From Pseudomonas farsensis (lineage in GTDB: Bacteria > Pseudomonadota > Gammaproteobacteria > Pseudomonadales > Pseudomonadaceae): a DNA stretch of 64,000 nucleotides. Every line of letters starts with the position of its first letter. The first letter of the stretch is position 1. The translations under genes and the position numbers were made by a program. The stretch lies in contig NZ_JABWRF020000001.1 of NCBI RefSeq assembly GCF_014268805.2, positions 186,001-250,000 on the forward strand, given 5' to 3'. Positions 54,768 through 63,618 of the stretch are shown piece after piece. The notes below the pieces were generated by a model. That model did no database searches. It had not been told where the DNA came from and worked only from the letters and a program-made list of their open reading frames with translations.

Positions 54768-55667
54768 TCAGCGCTCGGCGAAGACCACTGCGCGGGCCGC
54801 CACCACCAGGCAGTCGGTCAGCTCTGGCGAGGAGAACTTGGTCAGGATGGCGTTGGCGCCGGCGGTCTTGGCCTTGTCGCTACTCATGGTGCTGTCCAGC
54901 GAGGTGTGCAGAAGAATGTACAGGTGCTGGAAGTCCGGGGTTTCGCGCAGCGTGCGGGTGAAGGCGAAGCCGTCCATCTCGGACATTTCGATGTCGGAGA
55001 CCAGGATGTTGATTTCGCGCTCGGTGCCTTGCAGGTCCAGCAGGACGTTGATCGCCTCTTTGGCGCTGCGCGCAGTGTGGCATTCGATGCCAAGGTGGCG
55101 CAGGGTGTGGATCGACTGTTGCAGCGCCACCTGGCTGTCGTCGACCACCAGGATATTGGCCGCGGCCAGCAGGCTTGCGTCTTCTTCGCTGAGTGCACCC
55201 GGCTGCACTTCGTGGGCCGGCGGGGTAATGCCGTGAATCACTTTTTCGATGTCCAGCACTTGCACCAGGGTGTTGTCGACCCGGGTCACGCCGGTGATGA
55301 ACGAACGGCTGCCCGAGCCGAACGGGGGCGGTTTGATGTCGGTGCTCAGGCAATGAATGATGCGGCTGACGGCTTGCACATGCAGGCCTTGTCGCGAGCG
55401 GCTGATCTCGGTGACGATCAGGCAGCCGCCGTTGGGGTCGGCCAGGGGCTGTTCGCCGATGGCGCGGGACAGGTCGATGACCGACAGCGAGTTGCCGCGC
55501 AGGGTGGCCACGCCTTTTACGTGCGGGTGCGCTTCGGGCAGCTTGGTCAGTGGCGGGCAGGGGATGATTTCGCTGACCTTGAGCAAGTTGATTGCCATCA
55601 GCTTGCCGCTGCGCAGGGTGAAGAGCAGCAGGGACAACGCGTCCGCGCGGGCATTTTGCGTGGCCAT
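54768..55667 (-). CDS. chemotaxis protein CheV
   Basis: The 299-residue protein combines an N-terminal CheW-like coupling domain (LMAINLLKVSEIIP to ITGVTRVDNTLVQVLDIEKV, about residues 1-160) with a C-terminal receiver domain (ILVVDDSQVAL, phospho-acceptor in ILVSDIEMSEMDG, LHTS and LTKFSS). CheV couples receptors to CheA and adapts the signal by phosphorylation. All key receiver residues are intact. The gene ends upstream of a terminator-free gap and starts just downstream of the composite element. Confidence 0.92.
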   Translation of the reverse strand: MATQNARADALSLLLFTLRSGKLMAINLLKVSEIIPCPPLTKLPEAHPHVKGVATLRGNSLSVIDLSRAIGEQPLADPNGGCLIVTEISRSRQGLHVQAVSRIIHCLSTDIKPPPFGSGSRSFITGVTRVDNTLVQVLDIEKVIHGITPPAHEVQPGALSEEDASLLAAANILVVDDSQVALQQSIHTLRHLGIECHTARSAKEAINVLLDLQGTEREINILVSDIEMSEMDGFAFTRTLRETPDFQHLYILLHTSLDSTMSSDKAKTAGANAILTKFSSPELTDCLVVAARAVVFAER

Positions 55668-55779
55668 GGGCGACCTTCGGTATGGAAATTACGGGGAGGA
55701 TGCCGGGTTATCGGCCTGGGGGCGAGGGGCTTTAGCACGGTTTGTGTCAGATCATGTAAAGCGGGGCCGCTACGCGCCC

Positions 55780-56186
55780 CAATCGCAGGCTGTCGCCAGC
55801 TCCCACGCAGGCCCTGCTCAACCGCAACATTGCTGGATTGGACCCAATCCTGTGGGAAATGACAGAGAGTTGTGGCGAGCGGGCTTGTCCCGCGTTGGGC
55901 TGCGCAGCAGCCCTGAAAACCCAAGGGGCTGCTGCGCAGCCCAACGCGGGACAAGCCCGCTCGCCACAAGCAGATATGTCTGGCGAGAACAGGCTTGTAC
56001 AAAAACCATAGAATCTCCCACAGAGACCGTGCTCAACCGCAACATTGCTGGTTGGACCCAATTCTGTGGGAAATGTGTCTGGCGAGAACAGGCTTGTACA
56101 AAACCATAGAATCCCCCACAGAGACCGCGCACAGTTGCACTATCGACGCCTTGCCCAGATCCAGTGGGAGCTGGCGTCAGCCTGCG
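55780..56186. repeat. composite repeat element, copy 2 (B-X-A-Y-X-Y-B')
   Basis: A degenerate family B arm (55780-55806) is followed by module X (55815-55861), REP doublet A (55870-55969), module Y (55979-56029), a second X (56030-56076), a second Y (56078-56127) and the B' arm (56163-56186). It is the same design as copy 1 with an X-Y duplication. No reading frame in it looks real. The 542-base gap holds no other gene. Confidence 0.87.
55870..55969. repeat. REP doublet, family A, inside composite copy 2
   Basis: Nearly identical to the doublet at 41993, with inverted TTGTGGCGAGCGGGCTTGTC arms of 45 bases and a 10-base loop. The second X-Y junction in this element lacks it. Confidence 0.92.
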
Positions 56187-56209
56187 ATTGGGCTGCGCAG
56201 CAGCCCCTC

Positions 56210-57760
56210 TCAGCGTAAACCCAGGCGCTTGGCCACGCGGCTCAGGTTGGCGCGGTCCAGGCCCAGCTCGCGCGCGGCCGACGCCCAGTTGCCTGCGTGG
56301 CGTTGTAGGCAAGCCTCGATGACTTGGCGTTGGTAATCATCCAGCGCTTCGCGCAAACCGCCCTCGGGCAACGCGACGGCGTCCTGCACGGGCGCGGCTG
56401 GCAGCGGCGCGCTGGGGGCCACGCTGCGCAGGTCAAGGTCAGCGGCCTCAAGGGTGAGTATTTTCGGGCGTCGCGCCTGCTGGCCGAGGGCCTTGAGCGC
56501 CGAGCGGCCGATCAGGTGCTCCAGTTCGCGCACATTGCCCGGCCAATCGTAGGCCAGCAGCGCAGCCTGCGCCTCGGCAGACAGGCGCAGGCTGCCCAAC
56601 CCAAGCCGCGAGCGGTTCTGCTCGAGGAAATACCCCGCCAGCAGCAGCACGTCGCGGCCACGCTCGCGCAGCGGCGGCACATGCAGCGGGTAGACGCTCA
56701 GGCGGTGGTAGAAATCCGCGCGATAGTTGCCGTTGCGCACCTCTTCGGCGAGGTCGCGGTTGGTCGCGGCAATCAGGCGCACATCCACCTGGTGCTCGCG
56801 GTCCGAACCCAGGCGTTGCAGTTGCCCGCTTTGCAGCACCCGCAGCAATTTGGCCTGCACCGCCAGGGGCAGCTCGCCGACTTCATCGAGAAACAGCGTG
56901 CCGCCATTGGCCAGCTCGAACTTGCCGCGCCGTTCGCCATGGGCGCCCGTGAAGGCGCCGCGGACGTGGCCGAACAGCTCGCTCTCCACCAGGGTTTCCG
57001 GCAGCGCCGCGCAGTTGAGGCTGATCAGTGGTTTGTCGGCGCGGTGGCTGGCGCGGTGCAGGGCCTGGGCTACCAGCTCCTTGCCGACACCGGTTTCGCC
57101 GGTAATCAGCACGGTCAGCTCGCTGCCACCGACCAGGTTGATTTCTTCCAGCAAGCGCTTGTGCGCCTTGCTCTGGCCGATCAATTCACGGCCCTGGCTA
57201 CTGGCCTGGCGGTATACCTCGGCGCGCTGGTGTTCGTCTTCGGCGCGCAGGGCCAGGTGCTCGATGCGCTCCGCCACGGTCACCGTGGCAGCGGCCAGGC
57301 TGGCGAAGGCTTGCAGGGCTTCCAGTTCCAGGCTCTGGAACTGGCCGGGGGTGAGCGCATCGAGGGTCAGCAGGCCCCAAGGCTGGTCGTCGACCATCAA
57401 TGGGCAGCCCATGCAGTCGTGCACTTCCAGGTCGACATGCTGGCCTTCGACCAGGCCGTCGTAGGGGTCGGGCAATTGGCTGTCGCTGGCGAAGCGGGTA
57501 GGGGCGGGGCTGGCGAGCAGGGCCTGGAAGCGCGGGTGTTCGCTGACCTTGAAGCGCCGGCCCAGGGTGTCTGCTGACAGGCCGTCCACCGCCAGCGGCA
57601 CCAGCCATTCGCCGTCCAGGCGCAGCAGGGCTGCGGCATCGCACGGCAGCAGGCCGCGCATGGCTTGCAGCAAGCGGCGGTAACGTTCCTGGTCGGGCAG
57701 GTCGCAGGACAGGTCACTGACCAGCGGGAGGAGGGCGGTAAGCAGGGGCTTTGCGGTCAT
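56210..57760 (-). CDS. norR: nitric oxide reductase regulator NorR
   Basis: The 516-residue sigma-54 activator has an N-terminal GAF domain (about 20-165) that senses nitric oxide through a mononuclear iron, a AAA+ domain with Walker [10 protein letters not shown], the sigma-54 contact loop [15 protein letters not shown] and [15 protein letters not shown], and a C-terminal Fis-type helix-turn-helix ([20 protein letters not shown]). It should activate hmp, which diverges from it, on exposure to nitric oxide. FhpR of P. aeruginosa is the same type of protein. Confidence 0.92.
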   Translation of the reverse strand: MTAKPLLTALLPLVSDLSCDLPDQERYRRLLQAMRGLLPCDAAALLRLDGEWLVPLAVDGLSADTLGRRFKVSEHPRFQALLASPAPTRFASDSQLPDPYDGLVEGQHVDLEVHDCMGCPLMVDDQPWGLLTLDALTPGQFQSLELEALQAFASLAAATVTVAERIEHLALRAEDEHQRAEVYRQASSQGRELIGQSKAHKRLLEEINLVGGSELTVLITGETGVGKELVAQALHRASHRADKPLISLNCAALPETLVESELFGHVRGAFTGAHGERRGKFELANGGTLFLDEVGELPLAVQAKLLRVLQSGQLQRLGSDREHQVDVRLIAATNRDLAEEVRNGNYRADFYHRLSVYPLHVPPLRERGRDVLLLAGYFLEQNRSRLGLGSLRLSAEAQAALLAYDWPGNVRELEHLIGRSALKALGQQARRPKILTLEAADLDLRSVAPSAPLPAAPVQDAVALPEGGLREALDDYQRQVIEACLQRHAGNWASAARELGLDRANLSRVAKRLGLR

Positions 57761-57868
57761 ATCGACTCCTGGTAGTCGGAATGACTATACGCCGTGGCGC
57801 GTCATTTTGACATGGGTGCTGGATAGGCCCTGTATTCATTGGCTGTGGCAGTTGGCACGATTGCTGAA
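57756..57868 (+). promoter_or_regulatory. NorR sites and sigma-54-like element of hmp
   Basis: Three GT-N7-AC sites, GTCATATCGAC (57756), GTCGGAATGAC (57775) and GTCATTTTGAC (57801), match the NorR enhancer form; the third is the perfect GTCA-N3-TGAC palindrome and the first overlaps the norR start codon. Downstream, TTGGCACG-ATTG-CTGAA (57852-57868) resembles a sigma-54 promoter but has GA instead of the usual GC at -12. Confidence 0.6.
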
Positions 57869-57914
57869 ATAGCCAAGGCAATCATATGAAGCCTAAGGCT
57901 CAGGAGTTGCTGCA

Positions 57915-59090
57915 ATGCTCAATGCCGAACAACGTGCAATCGTCAAAGCCACCGTCCCACTGCTCGAAAGCGGCGGTGAGGCGCTGACCACGCATTTCTA
58001 CAAAATGATGCTCAACGAGTACCCCGAGGTACGCCCGCTGTTCAACCAGGCCCACCAGGCCAGCGGCGACCAGCCGCGAGCGTTGGCCAATGGCGTGCTG
58101 ATGTACGCCCGCCACATCGACCAGCTTGAGCAGTTGGGCGGCCTGGTGGGGCAGATCATCAACAAGCACGTGGCCTTGCAGATTCTTCCCGAGCATTACC
58201 CCATCGTTGGCAGCTGCCTGTTGCGCGCCATCGAGCAAGTGCTGGGCAAGGACATCGCCACGCCTGAAGTGATTGCTGCCTGGGCCGCGGCCTACGGGCA
58301 ACTGGCGGACATTCTCATCGGCGCCGAGGAAACGCTTTACCAGGCCAAGGAACATGCTCTCGGTGGCTGGCGTGGCGCCCGCGAGTTCCGCTTGGTGCGC
58401 CGCGAGCAAGAGAGCGAGGAAATCGTCTCGTTCTACTTTGCGCCAATAGATGGCAAGCCGGTACTCAAAGCCGAGCCCGGCCAGTACATTGGCCTGCAGC
58501 TGTTCGTCGATGGCAGCGAGCAGCGCCGCAACTATTCGCTATCGGCGTTGAGCGATGGCCAGCAGTACCGCATCAGCGTCAAGCGTGAGGCGGGCGGCAA
58601 GGTGTCGAACTGGCTGCACGCGCAGCTCAAGGTCGGTGACACCGTGCAGCTGTTCCCGCCAGCGGGTGACTTTACCCTCAGCGCCAGTGACAAACCGTTG
58701 GTGCTGATCAGTGGGGGTGTGGGCATCACCCCTACCTTGGCAATGTTGGAGGCGGCGTTGAAAACCGAGCGCCCGGTGCATTTCATCCATTGCGCACGCA
58801 ATGGCGCGGTGCATGCGTTCCGCGACTGGATCGATGAACTGGCCGCGCGTCATCCGCAGCTCAAACGTTTCTATTGCTACGCCGAGGACCCGGCCAACCA
58901 GGCGGACGCCGTTGGCCTGCTGAACCAGGACCTGCTGGCCGAGTGGTTGCCGCGTGAGCGTGACGTGGATGCCTACTTCCTGGGGCCCAAGGGGTTCATG
59001 GCGGCGATCAAGCGTCAGCTCAAGGCGCTGGGCGTGCCGGAGGGGCAGAGCCGTTATGAGTTCTTTGGGCCGGCAGCGGCGTTGGAGTGA
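57915..59090 (+). CDS. hmp: flavohemoprotein, nitric oxide dioxygenase
   Basis: Hmp turns nitric oxide and oxygen into nitrate. The 391-residue protein has a globin domain (proximal histidine in NKHVALQILPEHY, tyrosine and glutamine on the distal side), an FAD-binding domain with QRRNYSLSAL and a C-terminal NAD-binding domain with LISGGVGITPTLAML and YFLGPKGFM. Length and domain order are standard. It diverges from norR and is likely activated by it through sigma-54. It lies near dsbB and the cyo oxidase, whose haem centre nitric oxide would inhibit. Confidence 0.95.
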   Translation: MLNAEQRAIVKATVPLLESGGEALTTHFYKMMLNEYPEVRPLFNQAHQASGDQPRALANGVLMYARHIDQLEQLGGLVGQIINKHVALQILPEHYPIVGSCLLRAIEQVLGKDIATPEVIAAWAAAYGQLADILIGAEETLYQAKEHALGGWRGAREFRLVRREQESEEIVSFYFAPIDGKPVLKAEPGQYIGLQLFVDGSEQRRNYSLSALSDGQQYRISVKREAGGKVSNWLHAQLKVGDTVQLFPPAGDFTLSASDKPLVLISGGVGITPTLAMLEAALKTERPVHFIHCARNGAVHAFRDWIDELAARHPQLKRFYCYAEDPANQADAVGLLNQDLLAEWLPRERDVDAYFLGPKGFMAAIKRQLKALGVPEGQSRYEFFGPAAALE

Positions 59091-59108
59091 TCGCAGTACG
59101 TGAATGCC

Positions 59109-59236
59109 GGGGGGGGGGGCGCTTTGCGGCCCTTTCGCGGCACCAGGCCGCTCCTACAGCCTGGGGCGCATGTCTACAGGCGAGCGCATCCCTTGTAGGA
59201 GCGGCCTTGCGCCGCGAAGGGCTGCGTAGCGGCCCC
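59109..59236. repeat. poly-G tract and family C inverted repeat
   Basis: Eleven consecutive Gs (59109-59119) are followed by arms GGCCCTTTCGCGGCACCAGG..CTCCTACA (59128-59158) and the inverse TGTAGGAGCGGCCTTGCGCC.. (59194-59236). Compared with the copies at 48298 and 53513 the arms are in the opposite order. The remaining 350 bases up to dsbB show no gene. Confidence 0.8.
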
Positions 59237-59584
59237 GGCGATCTGGCAGGACGCCTGGATTTCCACCCCACCGCGCCCCATGCCCGCAGGCGAGGCTTCA
59301 TCCATACATCCCCCAAGATGAAGCGGCGTACATCCGCCTTCATCTTTAATCCTCCTTTAATCACTGTATTCTTCACTCCCGGTGTCGAGGGGCCTGGCCC
59401 TGTCCGGCGCTGGGGGCGGTGCGTTTTTTAAGGCGTATCGCTGAACCGAAACCCACTCTCCCGGTCTCAGTTCGTCCATGCACAGCCGCGCACGCCTTTC
59501 TTCGACGCGCTCTTTTACTCTGCGTGTAAACTTGGCGCCCGTCGGGCAGCCCCACGCTGCCACTCTCCATCGAAGGAATAGGCA

Positions 59585-60091
59585 ATGAACGAACTCTCAT
59601 CGCGCCTGAATCGCGAACGGCGCTTTCTGGTGCTGCTCGGCGTGATCTGCCTCGCGCTGATCGGCGGTGCCCTGTACATGCAAGTGGTGCTCGGCGAAGC
59701 ACCCTGCCCGCTGTGCATCCTGCAACGCTACGCACTGCTGTTCATTGCCGTGTTCGCCTTCCTGGCCGCCGCAATGCCGGGCAAGCGCAGCCTCACCCTG
59801 TTCGAGGCATTGGTGGTGCTGAGCGCCATCGGCGGAATCATTGCAGCCGGCAACCATGTCTATATACTCGCCAACCCGATGGTCAGCTGCGGCATCGATA
59901 CCCTGCAACCGATCGTCGACGACCTGCCGCTGGCCAAGCTGTGGCCGCTGGCATTCCAGGTCGACGGTTTCTGTTCTACCCCTTACCCGCCAATTCTGGG
60001 CCTGTCGCTTGCCCAATGGGCACTGGTCGCCTTCGTCCTGACTGCCCTGTTGGTCCCCTTGGGGATCTACCGAAACCGTCGTCGGGCATAG
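59585..60091 (+). CDS. dsbB: disulfide bond formation protein DsbB
   Basis: DsbB reoxidises DsbA and passes electrons to ubiquinone in the inner membrane. The 168-residue protein has four membrane helices, the first periplasmic cysteine pair in APCPLCILQRYA, and a second pair in SCGIDT and GFCSTP. GAAGGAA precedes the ATG. It sits upstream of the cyo quinol oxidase genes, which reoxidise the quinol that DsbB makes. Several pseudomonads encode two DsbB proteins; which one this is cannot be told. Confidence 0.93.
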   Translation: MNELSSRLNRERRFLVLLGVICLALIGGALYMQVVLGEAPCPLCILQRYALLFIAVFAFLAAAMPGKRSLTLFEALVVLSAIGGIIAAGNHVYILANPMVSCGIDTLQPIVDDLPLAKLWPLAFQVDGFCSTPYPPILGLSLAQWALVAFVLTALLVPLGIYRNRRRA

Positions 60092-60648
60092 ACCAAAGTC
60101 ATTGTTTGACCCAGGTCTATTGCACCGCGAGATAAGCCCCCGGCCTCGCTCAAAGATTGATCAGGGTCATGCTCCGGGCCTTGCGCGACGCGGGCTACAG
60201 GGGTACTGGAAGGGGTGCGACAAACTGTCGCGAAGTTGATTTTTTGAGCAGTATTGTTACGTATTCTGTAAAAGACTGTTGCTCAATAAGTCATAGTAAA
60301 GGGGGGGCGACCTATCTACAATCGCCCCCAATTTCCGTTCGGCACTGCTTGCGAGTCGCAGGATTGAAGGAAGCCGCAGCGCTCCCTTATTGCTGACTTC
60401 GTCAAGTTTCGCCCAACGGCGATACCGGGCGGACACCCCTCCGCGTTTTCCCGCACCAAATGGACTTGGTCTGAAGTACAGGCCTGTTGCCTACGAAACC
60501 ACGCACCGCTAATCCGCTTGACGCCAAGGCCTTTTTTCAGGCCCCCGGCAGGAGCGAGTTCGGGCGCGAAATGCCGCACTTGGCAGGACGAAGTGTTGGC
60601 TACCAAAACACAAATTGCATTGAAGCAAGCTGATCTAGAGGTCGTGAG
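60092..60648. other. long untranslated region upstream of cyoA
   Basis: The 557 bases contain no convincing gene. TTGAT-CAGG-GTCAT (60153-60166) is a degenerate ANR/FNR box, TACAAT near 60315 could be a -10 element without a clear -35, and a G-run occurs at 60300. The region probably holds the cyo promoter and a long leader. Confidence 0.4.
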
Positions 60649-61593
60649 ATGAGTAAAAAGCGTTACCCCAGACTGTTTGGCATATTGCCCTTTTTAGGCA
60701 TGCTTTTACTCAGTGGGTGCAACTGGACCCTGCTCGACCCGAAGGGACAGGTCGGCATTGAGCAGAAGAACCTGATCCTGATCGCCACCGGCCTCATGCT
60801 GCTGGTGGTCGTGCCCGTGATCATCATGACGCTGGTGTTCGCCTGGAAGTATCGTGCTTCCAACAAGGCTGCCACCTACACCCCTGACTGGTCGCACTCG
60901 ACCAAGATCGAAGCCGCGGTGTGGATCATCCCGATCCTGATCATCATCGCCCTGGGTTATGTCACCTACCACTCCACGCACAAGCTGGACCCGTACCGCC
61001 CACTGGATTCGGACGTCAAGCCGATCCAGATCGACGTGGTCGCGCTGGACTGGAAATGGCTGTTCATCTACCCGGAACAGGGCATTGCCACGGTCAACAA
61101 GATCAACTTCCCGGCCAACACCCCGGTGAACTTCCGCGTCACCTCGGACGCCGTGATGAACTCGTTCTTCATCCCGGGCTTGGGCGGCCAGATCTACGCC
61201 ATGGCGGGCATGACCACCAAACTGCACCTGATCGCCAACGAAAACGGTGTGTTTGACGGCATCAGCGCCAACTACAGCGGTGCTGGTTTCACCGGCATGA
61301 AATTCAAGGCAACTGCTACCTCCCAGGAAGACTTCGACAAGTGGGTCGCCGAAGTGAAGCAGTCGCCGCTGAAACTGGGCAAAGCCGAGTATGAAGCTCT
61401 GGCCAAGCCTAGCGAATACAACCCAGTCGCGCTGTACAGCGAGGCGCCAGCGGAGCTGTTCCAGACCATCGTCGACAAGTACGAAGGCATGAACCGCGGC
61501 AAGCCGGTCCACGAAGAAGCAGGCAGCAAAGATCTGGCCACTACCACGGGTGTGGAATCGAGTACGCAACCAGCTGCCGGTGCAGAGGAGTAA
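60649..61593 (+). CDS. cyoA: cytochrome bo3 ubiquinol oxidase subunit II
   Basis: CyoA is the periplasm-facing subunit II of the haem-copper quinol oxidase. The 314-residue precursor has a lipobox LLSGC (Cys24), two membrane helices (about 40-65 and 88-108) and a cupredoxin-like domain without copper ligands, as expected for a quinol oxidase ([29 protein letters not shown]). GAGG precedes the ATG. It is the first gene of cyoABC. Confidence 0.95.
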   Translation: MSKKRYPRLFGILPFLGMLLLSGCNWTLLDPKGQVGIEQKNLILIATGLMLLVVVPVIIMTLVFAWKYRASNKAATYTPDWSHSTKIEAAVWIIPILIIIALGYVTYHSTHKLDPYRPLDSDVKPIQIDVVALDWKWLFIYPEQGIATVNKINFPANTPVNFRVTSDAVMNSFFIPGLGGQIYAMAGMTTKLHLIANENGVFDGISANYSGAGFTGMKFKATATSQEDFDKWVAEVKQSPLKLGKAEYEALAKPSEYNPVALYSEAPAELFQTIVDKYEGMNRGKPVHEEAGSKDLATTTGVESSTQPAAGAEE

Positions 61594-61596
61594 GAG

Positions 61597-63615
61597 ATGT
61601 TCGGTAAATTAACCCTGGAGGCGATACCCTATCACGAGCCGATAGTCATGGTGACGCTTGCCATGATTGCGCTCGGCGGTATCGCTGTCGTCGGCCTCGT
61701 TACGTATTTCCGCAAGTGGACCTACTTGTGGACTGAGTGGCTGACCACCGTCGACCACAAGAAAATCGGGGTGATGTACATCATCGTCGCGATGATCATG
61801 CTGCTGCGTGGCTTTGCCGACGCCATCATGATGCGTACCCAGCTGGCTGCCGCTACCGGTGGCTCCGAAGGCTATCTGCCGCCTGAACACTATGACCAGA
61901 TCTTCACCGCTCACGGTGTGATCATGATCATCTTCATGGCGATGCCGTTCTTCACCGGCCTGATGAACCTTGCTGTTCCTCTGCAGATCGGTGCTCGTGA
62001 CGTTGCCTTCCCGTTCCTGAACTCCCTGAGCTTCTACCTGCTGCTGGCAGGCGTGCTGCTGGTCAACATCTCGCTGGGTGTTGGTGAATTCGCCAAGACC
62101 GGCTGGGTTGCCTATCCGCCGCTTGCGGGTATCCAGTACAGCCCTGGGGTAGGTGTCGACTACTATATCTGGGCGCTACAGCTATCCGGATTGGGTACGA
62201 CACTGACCGGCGTGAACTTCCTCGTCACTGTGATGAAGATGCGCGCCCCTGGCATGAAACTGATGGACATGCCGATCTTCACCTGGACCTGCACCTGGGC
62301 CAACGTGCTGATCGTCGCTTCCTTCCCGATCCTGACCGCCGCACTCGCCCTGCTGACTGTTGACCGTTATCTGGACTTCCACATCTTCACCAACGAGCTT
62401 GGTGGGAACCCGATGATGTACGTCAACCTGTTCTGGGCATGGGGTCACCCTGAGGTTTACATCCTGATCCTGCCGGCCTTCGGCGTGTTCTCGGAAGTGA
62501 CTTCGACGTTCTCCAGCAAACGCCTGTTCGGCCACCACGCGATGATCTACGCATCGGGTGCCATTGCGATCCTGGGCTTTGCGGTATGGCTGCACCACTT
62601 CTTCACCATGGGTGCCGGCGCCAGCGTCAACACCTTCTTCGGCCTGGCGACGATGCTGATCTCCATCCCGACCGGTGTGAAGCTGTTCAACTGGCTGTTC
62701 ACCATGTACCAAGGCCGTGTGCGCTTCACCGCACCGATGATGTGGACCCTGGGCTTCATGGTCACCTTCTCCATTGGTGGCATGACCGGCGTACTGCTGG
62801 CCGTTCCGGGTGCTGACTTCGTGCTGCACAACAGCCTGTTCGTTATCGCTCACTTCCACAACGTGATCATCGGTGGTGCGGTATTCGGCTACATTGCCGG
62901 CTTCGCCTTCTGGTTCCCGAAAGCCTTCGGCTTCACCCTGAACGAGAAGTGGGGCAAAGCTGCCTTCTGGTTCTGGCTGTCGGGCTTCTACGTTGCGTTC
63001 ATGCCGCTGTACGCCCTGGGCTTCATGGGCATGACCCGTCGTCTGAACCACTCCGACAACCCACTGTGGGAACCCTACCTGTACGTAGCCGTTGTCGGCG
63101 CCGTGCTGATCCTGTTCGGTATCGCTTGCCAGCTGATCCAGATCGTCGTTTCGGTTCGCGATCGCAACCAGAACCTCGACGTGACCGGCGACCCATGGGG
63201 CGGCCGTACTCTGGAATGGTCCACTTCGTCGCCACCTCCGTTCTACAACTTCGCTCACATGCCTGAGAAAGTTGGCCTGGACGCCTGGCACGAAGCCAAG
63301 GAAGCCGGTGTTGCGTACAAGGCTCCGGCCAAGTACGAAGCGATCCACATGCCGAGCAACACCTCCACCGGTCTGTTCATGGGTCTGTTCCTGACCGTGT
63401 TCGGCTTCGCCTTCATCTGGCACATCTGGTGGCTGGTGGGCGCAAGCCTGGTGGCAACCATCGCAGTCTTCGTTCGCCACGCTGCACGTGACGACCAGGG
63501 CTTCATGGTTCCGGCCGAAGAAGTGGCGCGCATCGAAGGCGAGCGCATGAAAGCGCTGGCCCAAGCAGGTGCTCTGCCTGCCGGCGCACGTGTCGAATCG
63601 TTTGAGCGGGTGTAA
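61597..63615 (+). CDS. cyoB: cytochrome bo3 ubiquinol oxidase subunit I
   Basis: CyoB is the catalytic, proton-pumping subunit that holds haem b, haem o3 and copper B. The 672-residue protein has the CuB ligand motif [17 protein letters not shown], where the histidine and tyrosine are crosslinked in relatives, and further haem ligands in HHFFTMG and [11 protein letters not shown]. About fifteen membrane helices are expected. It starts three bases after cyoA and has a high density of optimal codons, fitting strong expression. Confidence 0.96.
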   Translation: MFGKLTLEAIPYHEPIVMVTLAMIALGGIAVVGLVTYFRKWTYLWTEWLTTVDHKKIGVMYIIVAMIMLLRGFADAIMMRTQLAAATGGSEGYLPPEHYDQIFTAHGVIMIIFMAMPFFTGLMNLAVPLQIGARDVAFPFLNSLSFYLLLAGVLLVNISLGVGEFAKTGWVAYPPLAGIQYSPGVGVDYYIWALQLSGLGTTLTGVNFLVTVMKMRAPGMKLMDMPIFTWTCTWANVLIVASFPILTAALALLTVDRYLDFHIFTNELGGNPMMYVNLFWAWGHPEVYILILPAFGVFSEVTSTFSSKRLFGHHAMIYASGAIAILGFAVWLHHFFTMGAGASVNTFFGLATMLISIPTGVKLFNWLFTMYQGRVRFTAPMMWTLGFMVTFSIGGMTGVLLAVPGADFVLHNSLFVIAHFHNVIIGGAVFGYIAGFAFWFPKAFGFTLNEKWGKAAFWFWLSGFYVAFMPLYALGFMGMTRRLNHSDNPLWEPYLYVAVVGAVLILFGIACQLIQIVVSVRDRNQNLDVTGDPWGGRTLEWSTSSPPPFYNFAHMPEKVGLDAWHEAKEAGVAYKAPAKYEAIHMPSNTSTGLFMGLFLTVFGFAFIWHIWWLVGASLVATIAVFVRHAARDDQGFMVPAEEVARIEGERMKALAQAGALPAGARVESFERV

Positions 63616-63618
63616 TCA

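Noticed and set aside
55818..56312. Open frames across the composite repeat
   Set aside because: They arise from palindromic repeats, recur in the other copies and have no ribosome site.
59020..59376. Minus-strand frame between hmp and dsbB
   Set aside because: It overlaps the hmp end and a family C repeat, with repeat-derived composition.
60316..60606. Minus-strand 96-codon frame upstream of cyoA
   Set aside because: It shows no family features and lies in the probable cyo promoter and leader.
60640..60700. Crc/Hfq binding site at the cyoA start
   Set aside because: Crc control of cyo is known in P. putida, but no clear repeated AAnAAnAA motif is visible around the cyoA or cyoB starts.
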